This document shows, piece by piece, positions 16,970-25,724 of a stretch of 31,994 bases of DNA. Position 1 is the stretch's first letter; each line of letters begins with the position of its first letter. Source of the stretch: Planctomycetaceae bacterium (GTDB taxonomy: Bacteria > Planctomycetota > Planctomycetia > Pirellulales > Pirellulaceae); contig JABHUV010000397.1 of the NCBI GenBank assembly GCA_018658605.1, positions 1-31,994 of the forward strand, read 5' to 3'. Under the pieces are notes generated by a model that was not told where the DNA came from, made no database searches, and worked only from the letters and a program-made list of their open reading frames with translations. The translations under genes were made by a program, and so were the position numbers.

Positions 16970-17357
16970 CCCATCATACATTTATCATAGTGTTGAGCGG
17001 TAAAAAATCTAGCTTCATCTTCACCAGTTCTGACTATGTTACCTATCCCTATATTCAGCTCATACCGCACCATTTCTCCATAATTGCCGCCAATCTTTAC
17101 GTTAAATGGGAAAAAACGATTGCCAAACCTAACTAAACGTCATAGTCCTACCCTAGAAAGGTGACTGCCGATCAAATTAATGTCCTCCTTCGCTTATTAG
17201 CAACGCAAACACTGCCCAGCGGTCGCGCAACGGACAGGGCTATAGACCAACTTGGAAAGTACCCTTAAATTGAATGTCTATCTCAAAGGTGAGCATTAAA
17301 AAATGGTTTCCGCCGGACAGTTTCGTCGTATCCTACTAGCAACTGTGAAAAACCAGC

Positions 17358-20300
17358 ATGAAGGTAAGTGAACTTAATTCAGATGAATTAACGGCACTCG
17401 AACAAGTGTTGGGATACCTCAATTTTTCCGCTGGCACTCAAGACCCTCGGTTCTATAACAATCTCAACCTCATCTGGAAAAAACTTACCGCGGTTTATCC
17501 AGAAGAAACTTGGACCCGATTATACGACTTCCTATTTGAAGCCATCGACCATCTAGCAAAACAGAACGACGCCTTCGCCAACAACGATCAATCTCGAATC
17601 GTTGTTGAAACGACGTTCGACCAATTGCTGCGAACGTATTTCATGTTCCATCAGGACTTACTTTTCCATCAATCCGAGATTCAACTATTCAATTCGTATT
17701 TTATTGGCCGAGCATTTGACTTGGTGCTCAGTCAGGGACCCGATTTCGAACACCTTAATACCGAAACATTACTGCGTCAATTCAATGACTTTATTGGCTA
17801 TCGCCCTGTGGCCACTTTAGAATCCCAGAAAATCCAACCTTACACCCACGAATGGTTGAGGCCAGTTCCGCTTTACATCCGAGGCAGCGGGGCTTGCGAG
17901 GGGCCCTACCAGCGAGTGATCGACAAGACGATCAAGCTCTTGGAGGAGACTGATGAAGAGTTGTTGCGCGAAGCTTGTTTGGACACAAATAACCTCAAGG
18001 AAGTTGCCTTCGATCCGCGATCCTACGATTTCGACCATCCCGCTAACAAACGGCCAAACCATCATTTTGGCATGTGGGACCCACATCATATCGACCAACA
18101 AGGATGCTACGATCGGTTTGTCATTCAAAAGGTCACTCTCGATGCGTTGATGCAAAGGCAAATCGATCGGCCAGACCTAGATGCTGAAGAAGCTTTGTTT
18201 GAAGCGGCGGCTGTCCTCGCTGGTACGATATTGATGTCTTCAGGAATCAATGGCTGGGGTCCTAGTTGTCATGACTCCTCAATCACATTGGCAAGTCTCA
18301 TGCCACAAATTGCCAACTACCGTGACCGTTTTTATCGGGATCTGTTACAGCGAACAGATCGTGTACATCGTGACCGGTTGGCAGCAGAAACATTGATTCG
18401 CCATCAACCCTTCGGCGCCGCTAGACAACACCTCAATGCCCAACTAACGGAAACCCGAGCCCATCAACTCGAACATATTCACCTAGGTCAAATATTTGCC
18501 TTTATGGGGCACCACGATGCTGCTCGTGAGAAAGCTAGCCTCGTTCCAGTGCCTTCGGCTCGATTTCGTTGCCGAATTGCCTGTCAACTCGACCAATCGC
18601 TGCAGGCAATCGAAAATAAGGACCTATCAAATGCCACCGATATCGCTGGGTCGATATTTTACCTTATTCAACGAGGCATCCAGTGTGGCGCATTCGTCGA
18701 CCCTTGGAATATACTTGGGTTTGATTGTCAATTTAGCCTGTTTCCAGCCTTAGAAAACAGTGTTCACGACCACCGCATTGATGAACTTGTCTTAATTGTG
18801 GAACAGTTCTTTGCACTACTAGCTAAAACTTGGAGTGAAGCAGCCGCAAAAGATGATCAAGTGCTTTGCCAACGCATCGATGAACACTTCCAAGAAGCCG
18901 CACAATGGTGGCACAAATATGCAGCCCATCAAGTGACCGCTATTCACGCTGCCGATCCCAACGCATTGTACGACGCAGCGTCGCATGTGGCCGAGGCTTT
19001 AAATTTGTGGCACAAGGGTGGGGCCGAAGCTGGGAACGTGAAATTTTGGGCACCCTACGCACAAATATTTGATTCTCCCAAAGCTTATTCGCTAGTCATC
19101 CATTCACTACTGGAACAAGGCGATCATGTTGCCTCCATGGCGCTACTAATTAACTGGTTAAGCGAAGCCGATCGAATTCCGCTTGAACAAAATGACTCTT
19201 CCTTCTATATCCTCACGCGACGCTGGCTACTAGATGTTATTGGCAACTCGGATGGGCACATAAATACGGACGAACAAGCAACGGCTGTGACCAATAAATG
19301 GAACCTCATACGCAAGCTGTTCGATTACTTCGAAGCAAATTCGGAAGATTATTGGACCATCCCCGAATTCAACAGTGGCAATACAAACAGGCCCCAAAAT
19401 GAATTTGACGGAAAGTTAGAAAGTGACGAACAGGAGGAAGAGCAGAGCATCTTTAGTGCGGCATACGAAAACGTTTCGTATCGGGACTCCACGGACGATG
19501 GTGTGGAAGGTGAGATCTTTGATAACTCTGATCCAGACCACAGTGAATTGCTTCATCTAGGCGAACAAATTGATCGGCGTTTAGCGTTTCACGATAGCCT
19601 TGCAAGCCTCTGGAAAATCGCTGGTCTAGGTCAAGCCATTAGCATTCGTCACCACGAAAACGCAGAGCCACAACTAACTGAAGATAGCTTACAAACAATC
19701 ACGAACTGGTCCAAGCGACTCGCCGAAAACCGTCAGAAACTCGAAGATCTTATCGAATCTATCGGGGGACACGTCATTCCAGCTCCAGTCGGTGACTTCG
19801 AGTCAATGACTCAATACGATCGACATCGAGTCACGCTGGAATCATTAACGGAACGGGTTATCGCTACGACGATCGAAGTTACCGATACCAAACGCATTTT
19901 GGATTCCGTGATTATCTATCTGCGGCAAAAACTCGACCTAGACACTCCCGAGTCACCCATTGTTGAATTTGAAGAAGTCACGTCTCGTGTTTTTGCCGAG
20001 TTGATCCAAGGCAATCAAAGTGGGTTACGAGAACACTGGAACCTTCTCATCGACGGATTTTCCCAACTTCCCTTGTTGTATGTGCCACTGTCCAAAGGTG
20101 GTCAACCCCGCGATATCGTCAACAGTCGCATCCGACAACGAACTATCTCAGACCTACTGCTGTGGTTACCTCGCTTGGGCCTGATCCATGAAACATGCCA
20201 TCTACTTGAAACCGCACGTACGATGGAACGCCAACATCCCGTGGGTTTGGGCGCCGTCACCGAATTTGACGAGCTGTTTAATATTGGATATCAAGCTATC

Positions 20301-21416
20301 GTCGAATGCTTGATTGCGTCGTGTTCCTCATGGGACACCAGTAGCGTTAAAACGGTAGAGGATATAGAAACTACAAGCGATGATGCGACTGAGAACTCAA
20401 GCGACACACCACCAGTGCCTACGATCTCCGACGCCGATTCAGTGGCAACTCTGTTAGTACAATCGCTCGAACAAATCACCGAATCGATGCTAAGCAATTG
20501 GCTCGCCCATAGCCAAACCCTACGATTATCCGTCTTGGAACGAATCAACAACACCTCCATGTGGGATGCAACAGTTGCTTTTATCGAAACTTATGGTAGC
20601 GATCTTTTCACTCAACAATTCCTAGCAATGGGTAATATTCGGGGTATTTTGCTACAAGGCGTGGAAAACTGGTTGACAGCAATCTGCGAGGAACCACAGA
20701 TTAATCTCAAGCTATGTGACGATCTAACTTCCACGATTACCATGGAAGAAACGACCGCTCTGCTATCACTCATCTTAGAGGCCATCGTTGAGAACTATAA
20801 CGAATATCGAGACTACAATAGCACCACAACCCAAAGCGACCATGGTGAAATGCTGTACATGCTGTTGGACTTCCTGCGGCTACGAACACGCTATGATCGC
20901 ATCTGCTGGAACTTGCGGCCCGTTATTCAAGCTCACCAACTTTTGACATCTCACGAGAAAACCTCGGCTGCGTTATTATGGCGTGAAAGTCTCATCCAAC
21001 GGATTCAAGAAGAAGCCAGTATGTTTCTTGGACGACTTGAGAAACTACAGCAACAATATTCCATGAAGATGCGGACCGTTGCCAACCGCATTGGAGAGCA
21101 GTTTACACATTCAATGCATATTGATTTTTTACGGTCTCTCGTTGAGCCGGCACTCGAAGAAAGTCAGCACCCTGACCAACCACGCATAGCTTTCGACCAC
21201 CTGCTCGCAGAAACAAACGCACTTACAGAAACATCCACTGGCTCTGGAATTGACGTGCCAAGTTGGATTGTCGCGTTAGAAGAAGAAATCGAGTTGCTGC
21301 GATATCCCGATTATGTACGGTATGATGAAAAACGAATTCGCGATGTCATACCTCAGAAACTACTTTCCATCGAGGAAGTCAACCAGCAGTTACAATTGTG
21401 GTTAAAGCAACAGTAG
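17358..21416 (+). CDS. very large uncharacterised cytoplasmic protein (1352 aa), probably planctomycete-specific
   Basis: No characterised family recognised. There is no signal peptide or membrane helix; composition is helical, acidic and rich in His and Trp. Region A (about 1-670) contains the most distinctive block: HEWLRPVPLYIRGSG (164-178), DPRSYDFDHPANKRPNHHFG (219-238) and WDPHHID (240-246), whose clustered Asp, His and Arg look like an active or binding site. An acidic linker (about 680-735, with AYENVSYRDSTDDGVEGE) leads to a helical region B (735-995). A second Ser/Thr/Asp linker (about 996-1030) leads to region C, which has a probable coiled coil near 1215-1250. Poor ribosome-binding site, but an upstream in-frame TGA fixes the start. 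The gene is alone on its strand, ending five bases from hemW. Confidence 0.88.
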   Translation: MKVSELNSDELTALEQVLGYLNFSAGTQDPRFYNNLNLIWKKLTAVYPEETWTRLYDFLFEAIDHLAKQNDAFANNDQSRIVVETTFDQLLRTYFMFHQDLLFHQSEIQLFNSYFIGRAFDLVLSQGPDFEHLNTETLLRQFNDFIGYRPVATLESQKIQPYTHEWLRPVPLYIRGSGACEGPYQRVIDKTIKLLEETDEELLREACLDTNNLKEVAFDPRSYDFDHPANKRPNHHFGMWDPHHIDQQGCYDRFVIQKVTLDALMQRQIDRPDLDAEEALFEAAAVLAGTILMSSGINGWGPSCHDSSITLASLMPQIANYRDRFYRDLLQRTDRVHRDRLAAETLIRHQPFGAARQHLNAQLTETRAHQLEHIHLGQIFAFMGHHDAAREKASLVPVPSARFRCRIACQLDQSLQAIENKDLSNATDIAGSIFYLIQRGIQCGAFVDPWNILGFDCQFSLFPALENSVHDHRIDELVLIVEQFFALLAKTWSEAAAKDDQVLCQRIDEHFQEAAQWWHKYAAHQVTAIHAADPNALYDAASHVAEALNLWHKGGAEAGNVKFWAPYAQIFDSPKAYSLVIHSLLEQGDHVASMALLINWLSEADRIPLEQNDSSFYILTRRWLLDVIGNSDGHINTDEQATAVTNKWNLIRKLFDYFEANSEDYWTIPEFNSGNTNRPQNEFDGKLESDEQEEEQSIFSAAYENVSYRDSTDDGVEGEIFDNSDPDHSELLHLGEQIDRRLAFHDSLASLWKIAGLGQAISIRHHENAEPQLTEDSLQTITNWSKRLAENRQKLEDLIESIGGHVIPAPVGDFESMTQYDRHRVTLESLTERVIATTIEVTDTKRILDSVIIYLRQKLDLDTPESPIVEFEEVTSRVFAELIQGNQSGLREHWNLLIDGFSQLPLLYVPLSKGGQPRDIVNSRIRQRTISDLLLWLPRLGLIHETCHLLETARTMERQHPVGLGAVTEFDELFNIGYQAIVECLIASCSSWDTSSVKTVEDIETTSDDATENSSDTPPVPTISDADSVATLLVQSLEQITESMLSNWLAHSQTLRLSVLERINNTSMWDATVAFIETYGSDLFTQQFLAMGNIRGILLQGVENWLTAICEEPQINLKLCDDLTSTITMEETTALLSLILEAIVENYNEYRDYNSTTTQSDHGEMLYMLLDFLRLRTRYDRICWNLRPVIQAHQLLTSHEKTSAALLWRESLIQRIQEEASMFLGRLEKLQQQYSMKMRTVANRIGEQFTHSMHIDFLRSLVEPALEESQHPDQPRIAFDHLLAETNALTETSTGSGIDVPSWIVALEEEIELLRYPDYVRYDEKRIRDVIPQKLLSIEEVNQQLQLWLKQQ

Positions 21417-21421
21417 ACACA

Positions 21422-22582
21422 TTACAATAATTCAGGCCAAATGCTATCACTCACCAATAGCCCTTCTTCGGTTAATCGCAAATAATCATCGTGCCAAGCC
21501 AATAATCCAAGTTGCAGGAACCGATCTAGCTGTGCACCACCTAAAGTCATCAAGTCGTAACCTGTGGTTGACTTGAACCAAGCGGGAGTGATACCGCTCA
21601 ATCGTCTCAATGCAAAAACCAAAACCTCGCGTGCCCGTTCGCTACCGTGTACTTGCTCAGATTCTGCAACTACCGATTCACCCGCGGCGATCTTCTTTAG
21701 GTAGGTAAGCGTACTACGGTGATTGACCTCGCGGCAACCGTCGATATATCGAGCGGCTCCGGGACCCGCTGCATAATACGGTCCGCCCAACCAGTACGTT
21801 TCGTTGTGGCGACAATGGAATCCGGGAAATGCAAAATTGGATACTTCGTAATGGTCATACCCCTGACTTTGCAGTTTGTGACGCGCTAATAGATACATCT
21901 CTCGCTGCAGCTCCTCGCTCGGCAACTCAAACTCGCCTCGCTGCAGCCGGCCAAAAAAAGAAGCACCTTTTTCAATCGTTAATCCATAGGCGGATATGTG
22001 ATCCGGTTTTAAATGCAATAACTGCTCGACATCCTTTTCCCACATCGTCACCGTTTCCCCCGGAGTGCCAAAAATCAGATCCATCGATACCGCAGCGATT
22101 TTTTTACGTAGCAGTTCAAAACTATTTCGCAAACATATCTCATTGTGATCACGTTCGAGCCATTTTAATTTAGAACGTTCAAAGGATTGCCCTCCCAAGC
22201 TGACTCGATTGACACCCTCGGCGAACAAAAGATCGACTAAGTGTGCGTCAATATCCGCGGGATTCGCTTCCAACGAAAATTCGCCTTTTGCTGTCAATGG
22301 GAACCATTGGCTGACCAGCTTTAACAACTGTTGTAGGTGTTCATGGGAAAGCTCGGTCGGAGTACCGCCACCAATAAACAAAGTATCTACAGGGCGGGGC
22401 GTTTGCAACAACGACAACTCACGGCCAAGTGCTTCAATATATTTAGCATGTAGATCGGACCGTCCGGCAATAAGCGTAAAATTACAGTATCCACAACGAT
22501 GTCGACAAAATGGAACGTGAATATAAGCAGACCGTGCCATAGTCGTTTCAGCAATGGACTGATCATCTAGTTCGCTATCCAT
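21422..22582 (-). CDS. hemW: radical SAM heme chaperone HemW (coproporphyrinogen oxidase-like)
   Basis: Radical SAM protein of 386 residues. The 4Fe-4S motif is C26xxxC30xxC33 in HVPFCRHRCGYCNF, with the aromatic after the third Cys as in the HemW/HemN clan. SAM-contact segments are LFIGGGTPTELS and RVSLGGQSF, and SMDLIFGTPGET follows. The N terminus lacks the long extension of true anaerobic HemN, so heme insertion (HemW) rather than coproporphyrinogen oxidation is likelier. The ATG at 22582 has AAGGG ten bases upstream; an internal ATG at 22540 lacks one. The gene converges on the 1352-aa gene with only five bases between stops. Confidence 0.9.
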   Translation of the reverse strand: MDSELDDQSIAETTMARSAYIHVPFCRHRCGYCNFTLIAGRSDLHAKYIEALGRELSLLQTPRPVDTLFIGGGTPTELSHEHLQQLLKLVSQWFPLTAKGEFSLEANPADIDAHLVDLLFAEGVNRVSLGGQSFERSKLKWLERDHNEICLRNSFELLRKKIAAVSMDLIFGTPGETVTMWEKDVEQLLHLKPDHISAYGLTIEKGASFFGRLQRGEFELPSEELQREMYLLARHKLQSQGYDHYEVSNFAFPGFHCRHNETYWLGGPYYAAGPGAARYIDGCREVNHRSTLTYLKKIAAGESVVAESEQVHGSERAREVLVFALRRLSGITPAWFKSTTGYDLMTLGGAQLDRFLQLGLLAWHDDYLRLTEEGLLVSDSIWPELL

Positions 22583-22615
22583 CTACGCAAACCCTTTTAC
22601 TCAAACCCAGTCACA

Positions 22616-23455
22616 TCACAGCCACAAATGCAGACGGCCGTCTAGTAATCCTGGTAATGCCTTCTCCACCGTGCGGCGAATGAAACTATCGGAATAGCGA
22701 GTGCTGAAGTGTGCTGCAATAACAACTTCATTTTCAAATTGATCCTGTCGGTCAATAAAATCACTCAAGTGCATATGCCCGTTTTTCTTGATTTTTTCTT
22801 TACTATGATTGGCCGCTACAAAGGTCATTTCGGTAATTAATATTTTGGCCTGATATAACTCGGGCATATTGTCCAACCCGGCAACTGTTGTGTCACCGGT
22901 ATATCCCAAAATCGGTATCCGTTGTTCCGCGGATACTTCAATGCCGTCTTGACGCAAATCGCGGATAGCGGCACCGGAGATACCTTGAAATTTTTCTTTG
23001 AGCTTATTCTTTCGATGCCACACAAGAAAGCTAAGCGCGGGGATCGTGTGTGCGCTCTCGCCAACCTGAACGACATATTCTCGATTCAATTCAATTTCAT
23101 CGCCGGGTTGTACTGCAATAAACTTACAAGGAAGTTTCCCGCGATCTAATCGTGTGAATGCGTTGAGCATGTCATTAAGCGGTCCAATCGCGCGGCCTGG
23201 CAAATAGATAGTCGGCGGTTCCATTTTCATCATCCGGCGACGAGCAAGATATACAGGTAACGCGGCGATATGATCCATGTGAGTGTGGCTAATAAACCAA
23301 TTGGGCGTGCCCATAAAATCCCAAGGTTGAGCACCAAGATCGAAACCTAGTTTGAGCTCGGGGATGCGCCAGTAAGTCTGGACTACAGCACGAGAATAAC
23401 CTTCAACGGTTAAACCGGCGTGTGACAATGTTTTTAAAGGAAGATTTTCTACCAT
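22616..23455 (-). CDS. ribonuclease Z-like metallo-beta-lactamase-fold protein
   Basis: 279 residues. The zinc motif HTHMDH at 57-62 (FISHTHMDHIAALPVYL) is the canonical HxHxDH of the metallo-beta-lactamase fold. Further ligands are likely in GYTGDTTVAGLD (Asp), HMHLSDF and AAHFSTRYS (His). This order (HxHxDH, GDT, HxHL, AHFSxRY) matches RNase Z-type tRNA 3' processing enzymes. The flexible exosite arm is short or diverged, so another nuclease or hydrolase of the fold is possible. No signal peptide. It lies 33 bases before hemW and 72 bases after scpA on the same strand. Confidence 0.85.
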   Translation of the reverse strand: MVENLPLKTLSHAGLTVEGYSRAVVQTYWRIPELKLGFDLGAQPWDFMGTPNWFISHTHMDHIAALPVYLARRRMMKMEPPTIYLPGRAIGPLNDMLNAFTRLDRGKLPCKFIAVQPGDEIELNREYVVQVGESAHTIPALSFLVWHRKNKLKEKFQGISGAAIRDLRQDGIEVSAEQRIPILGYTGDTTVAGLDNMPELYQAKILITEMTFVAANHSKEKIKKNGHMHLSDFIDRQDQFENEVVIAAHFSTRYSDSFIRRTVEKALPGLLDGRLHLWL

Positions 23456-23527
23456 GACGTAATTGATCTTAGCCGTAAAAACAATCCTGACCTATCCCCC
23501 ATTCGCGGTCCCCAAGAATTAGGGACA

Positions 23528-24343
23528 TTATCGCATTTTAGTCGGCATATCTTCTGAAACAACTTGTTTGCCGTCATATTGATCCACGTTCGATAAATCA
23601 ATCTCATCCTGGAACATCTCACCTCGCTCGAGCCAAATGTCACCACCTACACCAGCTTGATGTGCATAGACTCCATGATGGCGCACTAATTCCAAAATCG
23701 AAAGAAACATACCTATTAACGCCGATTTGTGCATTCCCATCTGAAAGAATTCTGAGAGGCTGACATGACCATCACGAACAATCCGTCGATGCATTTGTGT
23801 TAAATAAACGTGCATCGGTGTGTCATCAAAAATAATCGTCTCTGGTTTTTCCACCTCAATGTCTTTAAGAATCCGACCCATCGCGCTAACAAGATCCCAC
23901 AATTCAACATCCTGAATCGGTTGTTGTGCAACATTCACTTTCCGCGCGGGTAAATCATTAGTCTGGCGGATGTGATGTTTCTGCCAAACTCGTGATTGAT
24001 CTTCTAGTACGGCCGCCGCATCCCTGAACGTCTTGTACTCCAGTAACCGCTGGACTAACTCGTCGCGAGGATCGTCAATTTCTTCCTCTGGCTCTTCCAT
24101 CCGCGGTAATACCATCCGCGATTTGATCTCAGTCAACGTGCTTGCCAAGTCTAGAAAATCGCCAACTGCGTTGATGTCTAGTTGTTCAATGATTTCAAGG
24201 AATTCAAGGTACTGTTCGAGAACGTCGGCAACAGGAAGATCAACGACAGCAACTTCATGTTTGCGGACCAAATATAGCAACAAATCCATCGGGCCTTTAA
24301 AACCGTCTAAATCTATTCGAAAATCATCGGCTATTTGAGCCAT
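23528..24343 (-). CDS. scpA: segregation and condensation protein A (kleisin)
   Basis: Kleisin subunit of the SMC-ScpAB condensin, which organises and segregates the chromosome. 271 residues. The N-terminal SMC-neck-binding segment is typical: FRIDLDGFKGPMDLLLYLVRKHEV, here FKGPMDLLLYLVRKHEV at about 15-31, then DLPVADVLEQYLEFLE and a long helix through LDLASTLTEIKSRMVLPR. The central acidic ScpB-binding region and the C-terminal winged helix (VSLSEFFQMGMHKSALIGMF) are present. scpB lies about 4.2 kb away on the same strand, with the pentapeptide gene and others between, instead of adjacent. Confidence 0.93.
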   Translation of the reverse strand: MAQIADDFRIDLDGFKGPMDLLLYLVRKHEVAVVDLPVADVLEQYLEFLEIIEQLDINAVGDFLDLASTLTEIKSRMVLPRMEEPEEEIDDPRDELVQRLLEYKTFRDAAAVLEDQSRVWQKHHIRQTNDLPARKVNVAQQPIQDVELWDLVSAMGRILKDIEVEKPETIIFDDTPMHVYLTQMHRRIVRDGHVSLSEFFQMGMHKSALIGMFLSILELVRHHGVYAHQAGVGGDIWLERGEMFQDEIDLSNVDQYDGKQVVSEDMPTKMR

Positions 24344-24682
24344 TTTGACACACTTTCACACAAATCATGCGAACAATAAAAAGCAATCCTAACGGGAAAT
24401 CCATTAGAATTCGAGAGCAATCACTTGTTATCAATACACACCACAGGACGTAGCAGTGCTAGGGATTCCGTAAAAAAACCGCCAAATGATGTTGATTTAC
24501 GAGTAAATGATCTTTATTGTGGGATTCGAGCGACAAAGATAACATTTTCACTTTACACCCAGATTTTACATAACTTTTGTCCCATCAAGGTGTTTAAAAT
24601 ACCGACGCACATTATAGACCATTGATTATTTATTAGTCAGCACTCGATATTGTAAAACTTTGTTGTACAAAAGGGCGGCGCT
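24344..24682. other. 339-base divergent intergenic region
   Basis: AT-rich gap between scpA (minus) and the pentapeptide-repeat gene (plus). It holds a small dyad ATTTAC-GA-GTAAAT at 24495-24508 of unknown meaning and the pentapeptide gene's ribosome-binding site AAGGG (24671-24675). A 66-codon frame from 24425 lacks a ribosome-binding site and has no recognisable product. No RNA gene seen. Confidence 0.6.
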
Positions 24683-25312
24683 ATGATCGAAATCAAACAT
24701 TGTGAAACACGAGAAGTTCTTCTTCGTATCGATGAAGAAGTGCTTGATGGGTATCATTTAGATAACGCCAAATTAGCTGGTGCTGATCTTTCACACATGC
24801 AACTTCTCGGAGCAACATTTCGCAATGCGGATCTCCGTGGCGCTAACTTTAAAAATTCAAATCTCGAAGGCGCTATTCTTAAAAGCGCCGATTTGACTCG
24901 TTGCAACTTTACGAATGCAAATTTACAGAACGCCGATTTAACTGATGCGTATCTTGATAATGCCATCCTCACCGAAGCGGACTGTTCACATGCTATTCTG
25001 CGATATACTAAATTAACGGATGCCGAATGCTCGGGTACATTATTTTTGCGAGCAGACATGAGTTTGAGTAATCTGACAGGCTCAAATTGTAACGATGCAA
25101 ATTTAGCTCATGCTGATTTACGCATGGCAAACATGTCGGCATCGAATTTTAATGGTGCTAATTTGACTGGCGCGAACTTACTAGATGCCAAGATGGCCAA
25201 CATACAGATGGCAGGCGTTCGTATGGAAAATGCCGTTGGACCCCACGGCCAAGTTATTACTCCACCTAAACTCGTGGTTTCAAGATCACGTTGGTGGGAA
25301 TTCTGGAAATAA
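24683..25312 (+). CDS. pentapeptide-repeat protein
   Basis: 209 residues. From about residue 25 to 175 the chain is almost entirely A(D/N)Lxx pentapeptides (GADLS, NADLRGANF, SADLTRCNF, NADLTDAYL, HADLRMANM, GANLTGANL), which fold as a right-handed quadrilateral beta-helix. The C terminus leaves the repeat (GPHGQVITPPKLVV) and ends in a basic, Trp-rich SRSRWWEFWK that could touch membrane or nucleic acid. Functions in the superfamily range from gyrase protection to structural roles, and nothing here selects one. Good AAGGG seven bases before the ATG. It is the only plus-strand gene in a 10-kb minus-strand stretch, with AT-rich flanks. Confidence 0.92.
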   Translation: MIEIKHCETREVLLRIDEEVLDGYHLDNAKLAGADLSHMQLLGATFRNADLRGANFKNSNLEGAILKSADLTRCNFTNANLQNADLTDAYLDNAILTEADCSHAILRYTKLTDAECSGTLFLRADMSLSNLTGSNCNDANLAHADLRMANMSASNFNGANLTGANLLDAKMANIQMAGVRMENAVGPHGQVITPPKLVVSRSRWWEFWK

Positions 25313-25334
25313 GCTCCAGGAAATAGGATAAACT

Positions 25335-25562
25335 CTATTCGTCTTCTCCGCCGCCGCCATCTTCTTCACCGTCATCCTGCTTGGCCTTTTTCTTGCGCTT
25401 AAGCGATACCTTCTCGACTCGCACTTTAGGCAAACCTAGTGGTGAATCACCTTCAGCCCAGCGGTCTTCTTCAGCAAGTTTAGTCAAACGTTCTGCACGC
25501 GTTAATACATTGCGATTACTAATACTGCCACTAGCAACTCGTAAACTCTTATCAATTGTCAT
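25335..25562 (-). CDS. small basic protein, PVC-superphylum signature type (TIGR04137-like)
   Basis: 75 residues. The core MTIDKSLR, RNVLTRAERL, DRWAEGDSPLGLPKVRV is the pattern of the short basic proteins shared by Planctomycetes, Verrucomicrobia and Chlamydiae, thought to associate with ribosomes or RNA. Basic residues peak at LKRKKKAK (53-60). What follows is unusual: an acidic, glycine-rich tail (about 62-75, DDGEEDGGGGEDE). ATG preceded by AAGG about 11 bases away. Convergent with the pentapeptide gene, 22 bases apart; 162 bases separate it from the kinase gene upstream. Family assignment is from memory of the pattern. Confidence 0.85.
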   Translation of the reverse strand: MTIDKSLRVASGSISNRNVLTRAERLTKLAEEDRWAEGDSPLGLPKVRVEKVSLKRKKKAKQDDGEEDGGGGEDE

Positions 25563-25724
25563 TTTCTCGACCTTAAAACTTGCTTGGGCGGTTCGTCATT
25601 GAACGCCACAAGAAAAAACAGTTGTTCTCTGGAACTCCTAAGTATAAAACCACCCAAGAACTTGAGCAACAGCCAAAAAACCCTATTTTGGGAGTTTCAT
25701 ACAGGAACTACCCCTCACAAAACA

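Larger units (their letters stand above)
16893..17357. other. 465-base divergent intergenic region
   Basis: Lies between the divergent PQQ-propeller gene (minus) and the 1352-aa gene (plus). It holds two dyads close to the PQQ gene (listed separately), but no open frame with a plausible ribosome-binding site, no tRNA-like fold and no convincing promoter pair on either strand. An in-frame TGA 12 bases before 17358 fixes the earliest possible start of the large gene. Confidence 0.6.

Noticed and set aside
17205..17245. GC-richer stretch in the divergent intergenic region checked as a tRNA or small RNA
   Set aside because: No acceptor or T-arm pairing; only short 3-4 bp complementarities.
24425..24625. 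66-codon open frame between scpA and the pentapeptide gene
   Set aside because: No ribosome-binding site, no recognisable domain and AT-rich intergenic composition.
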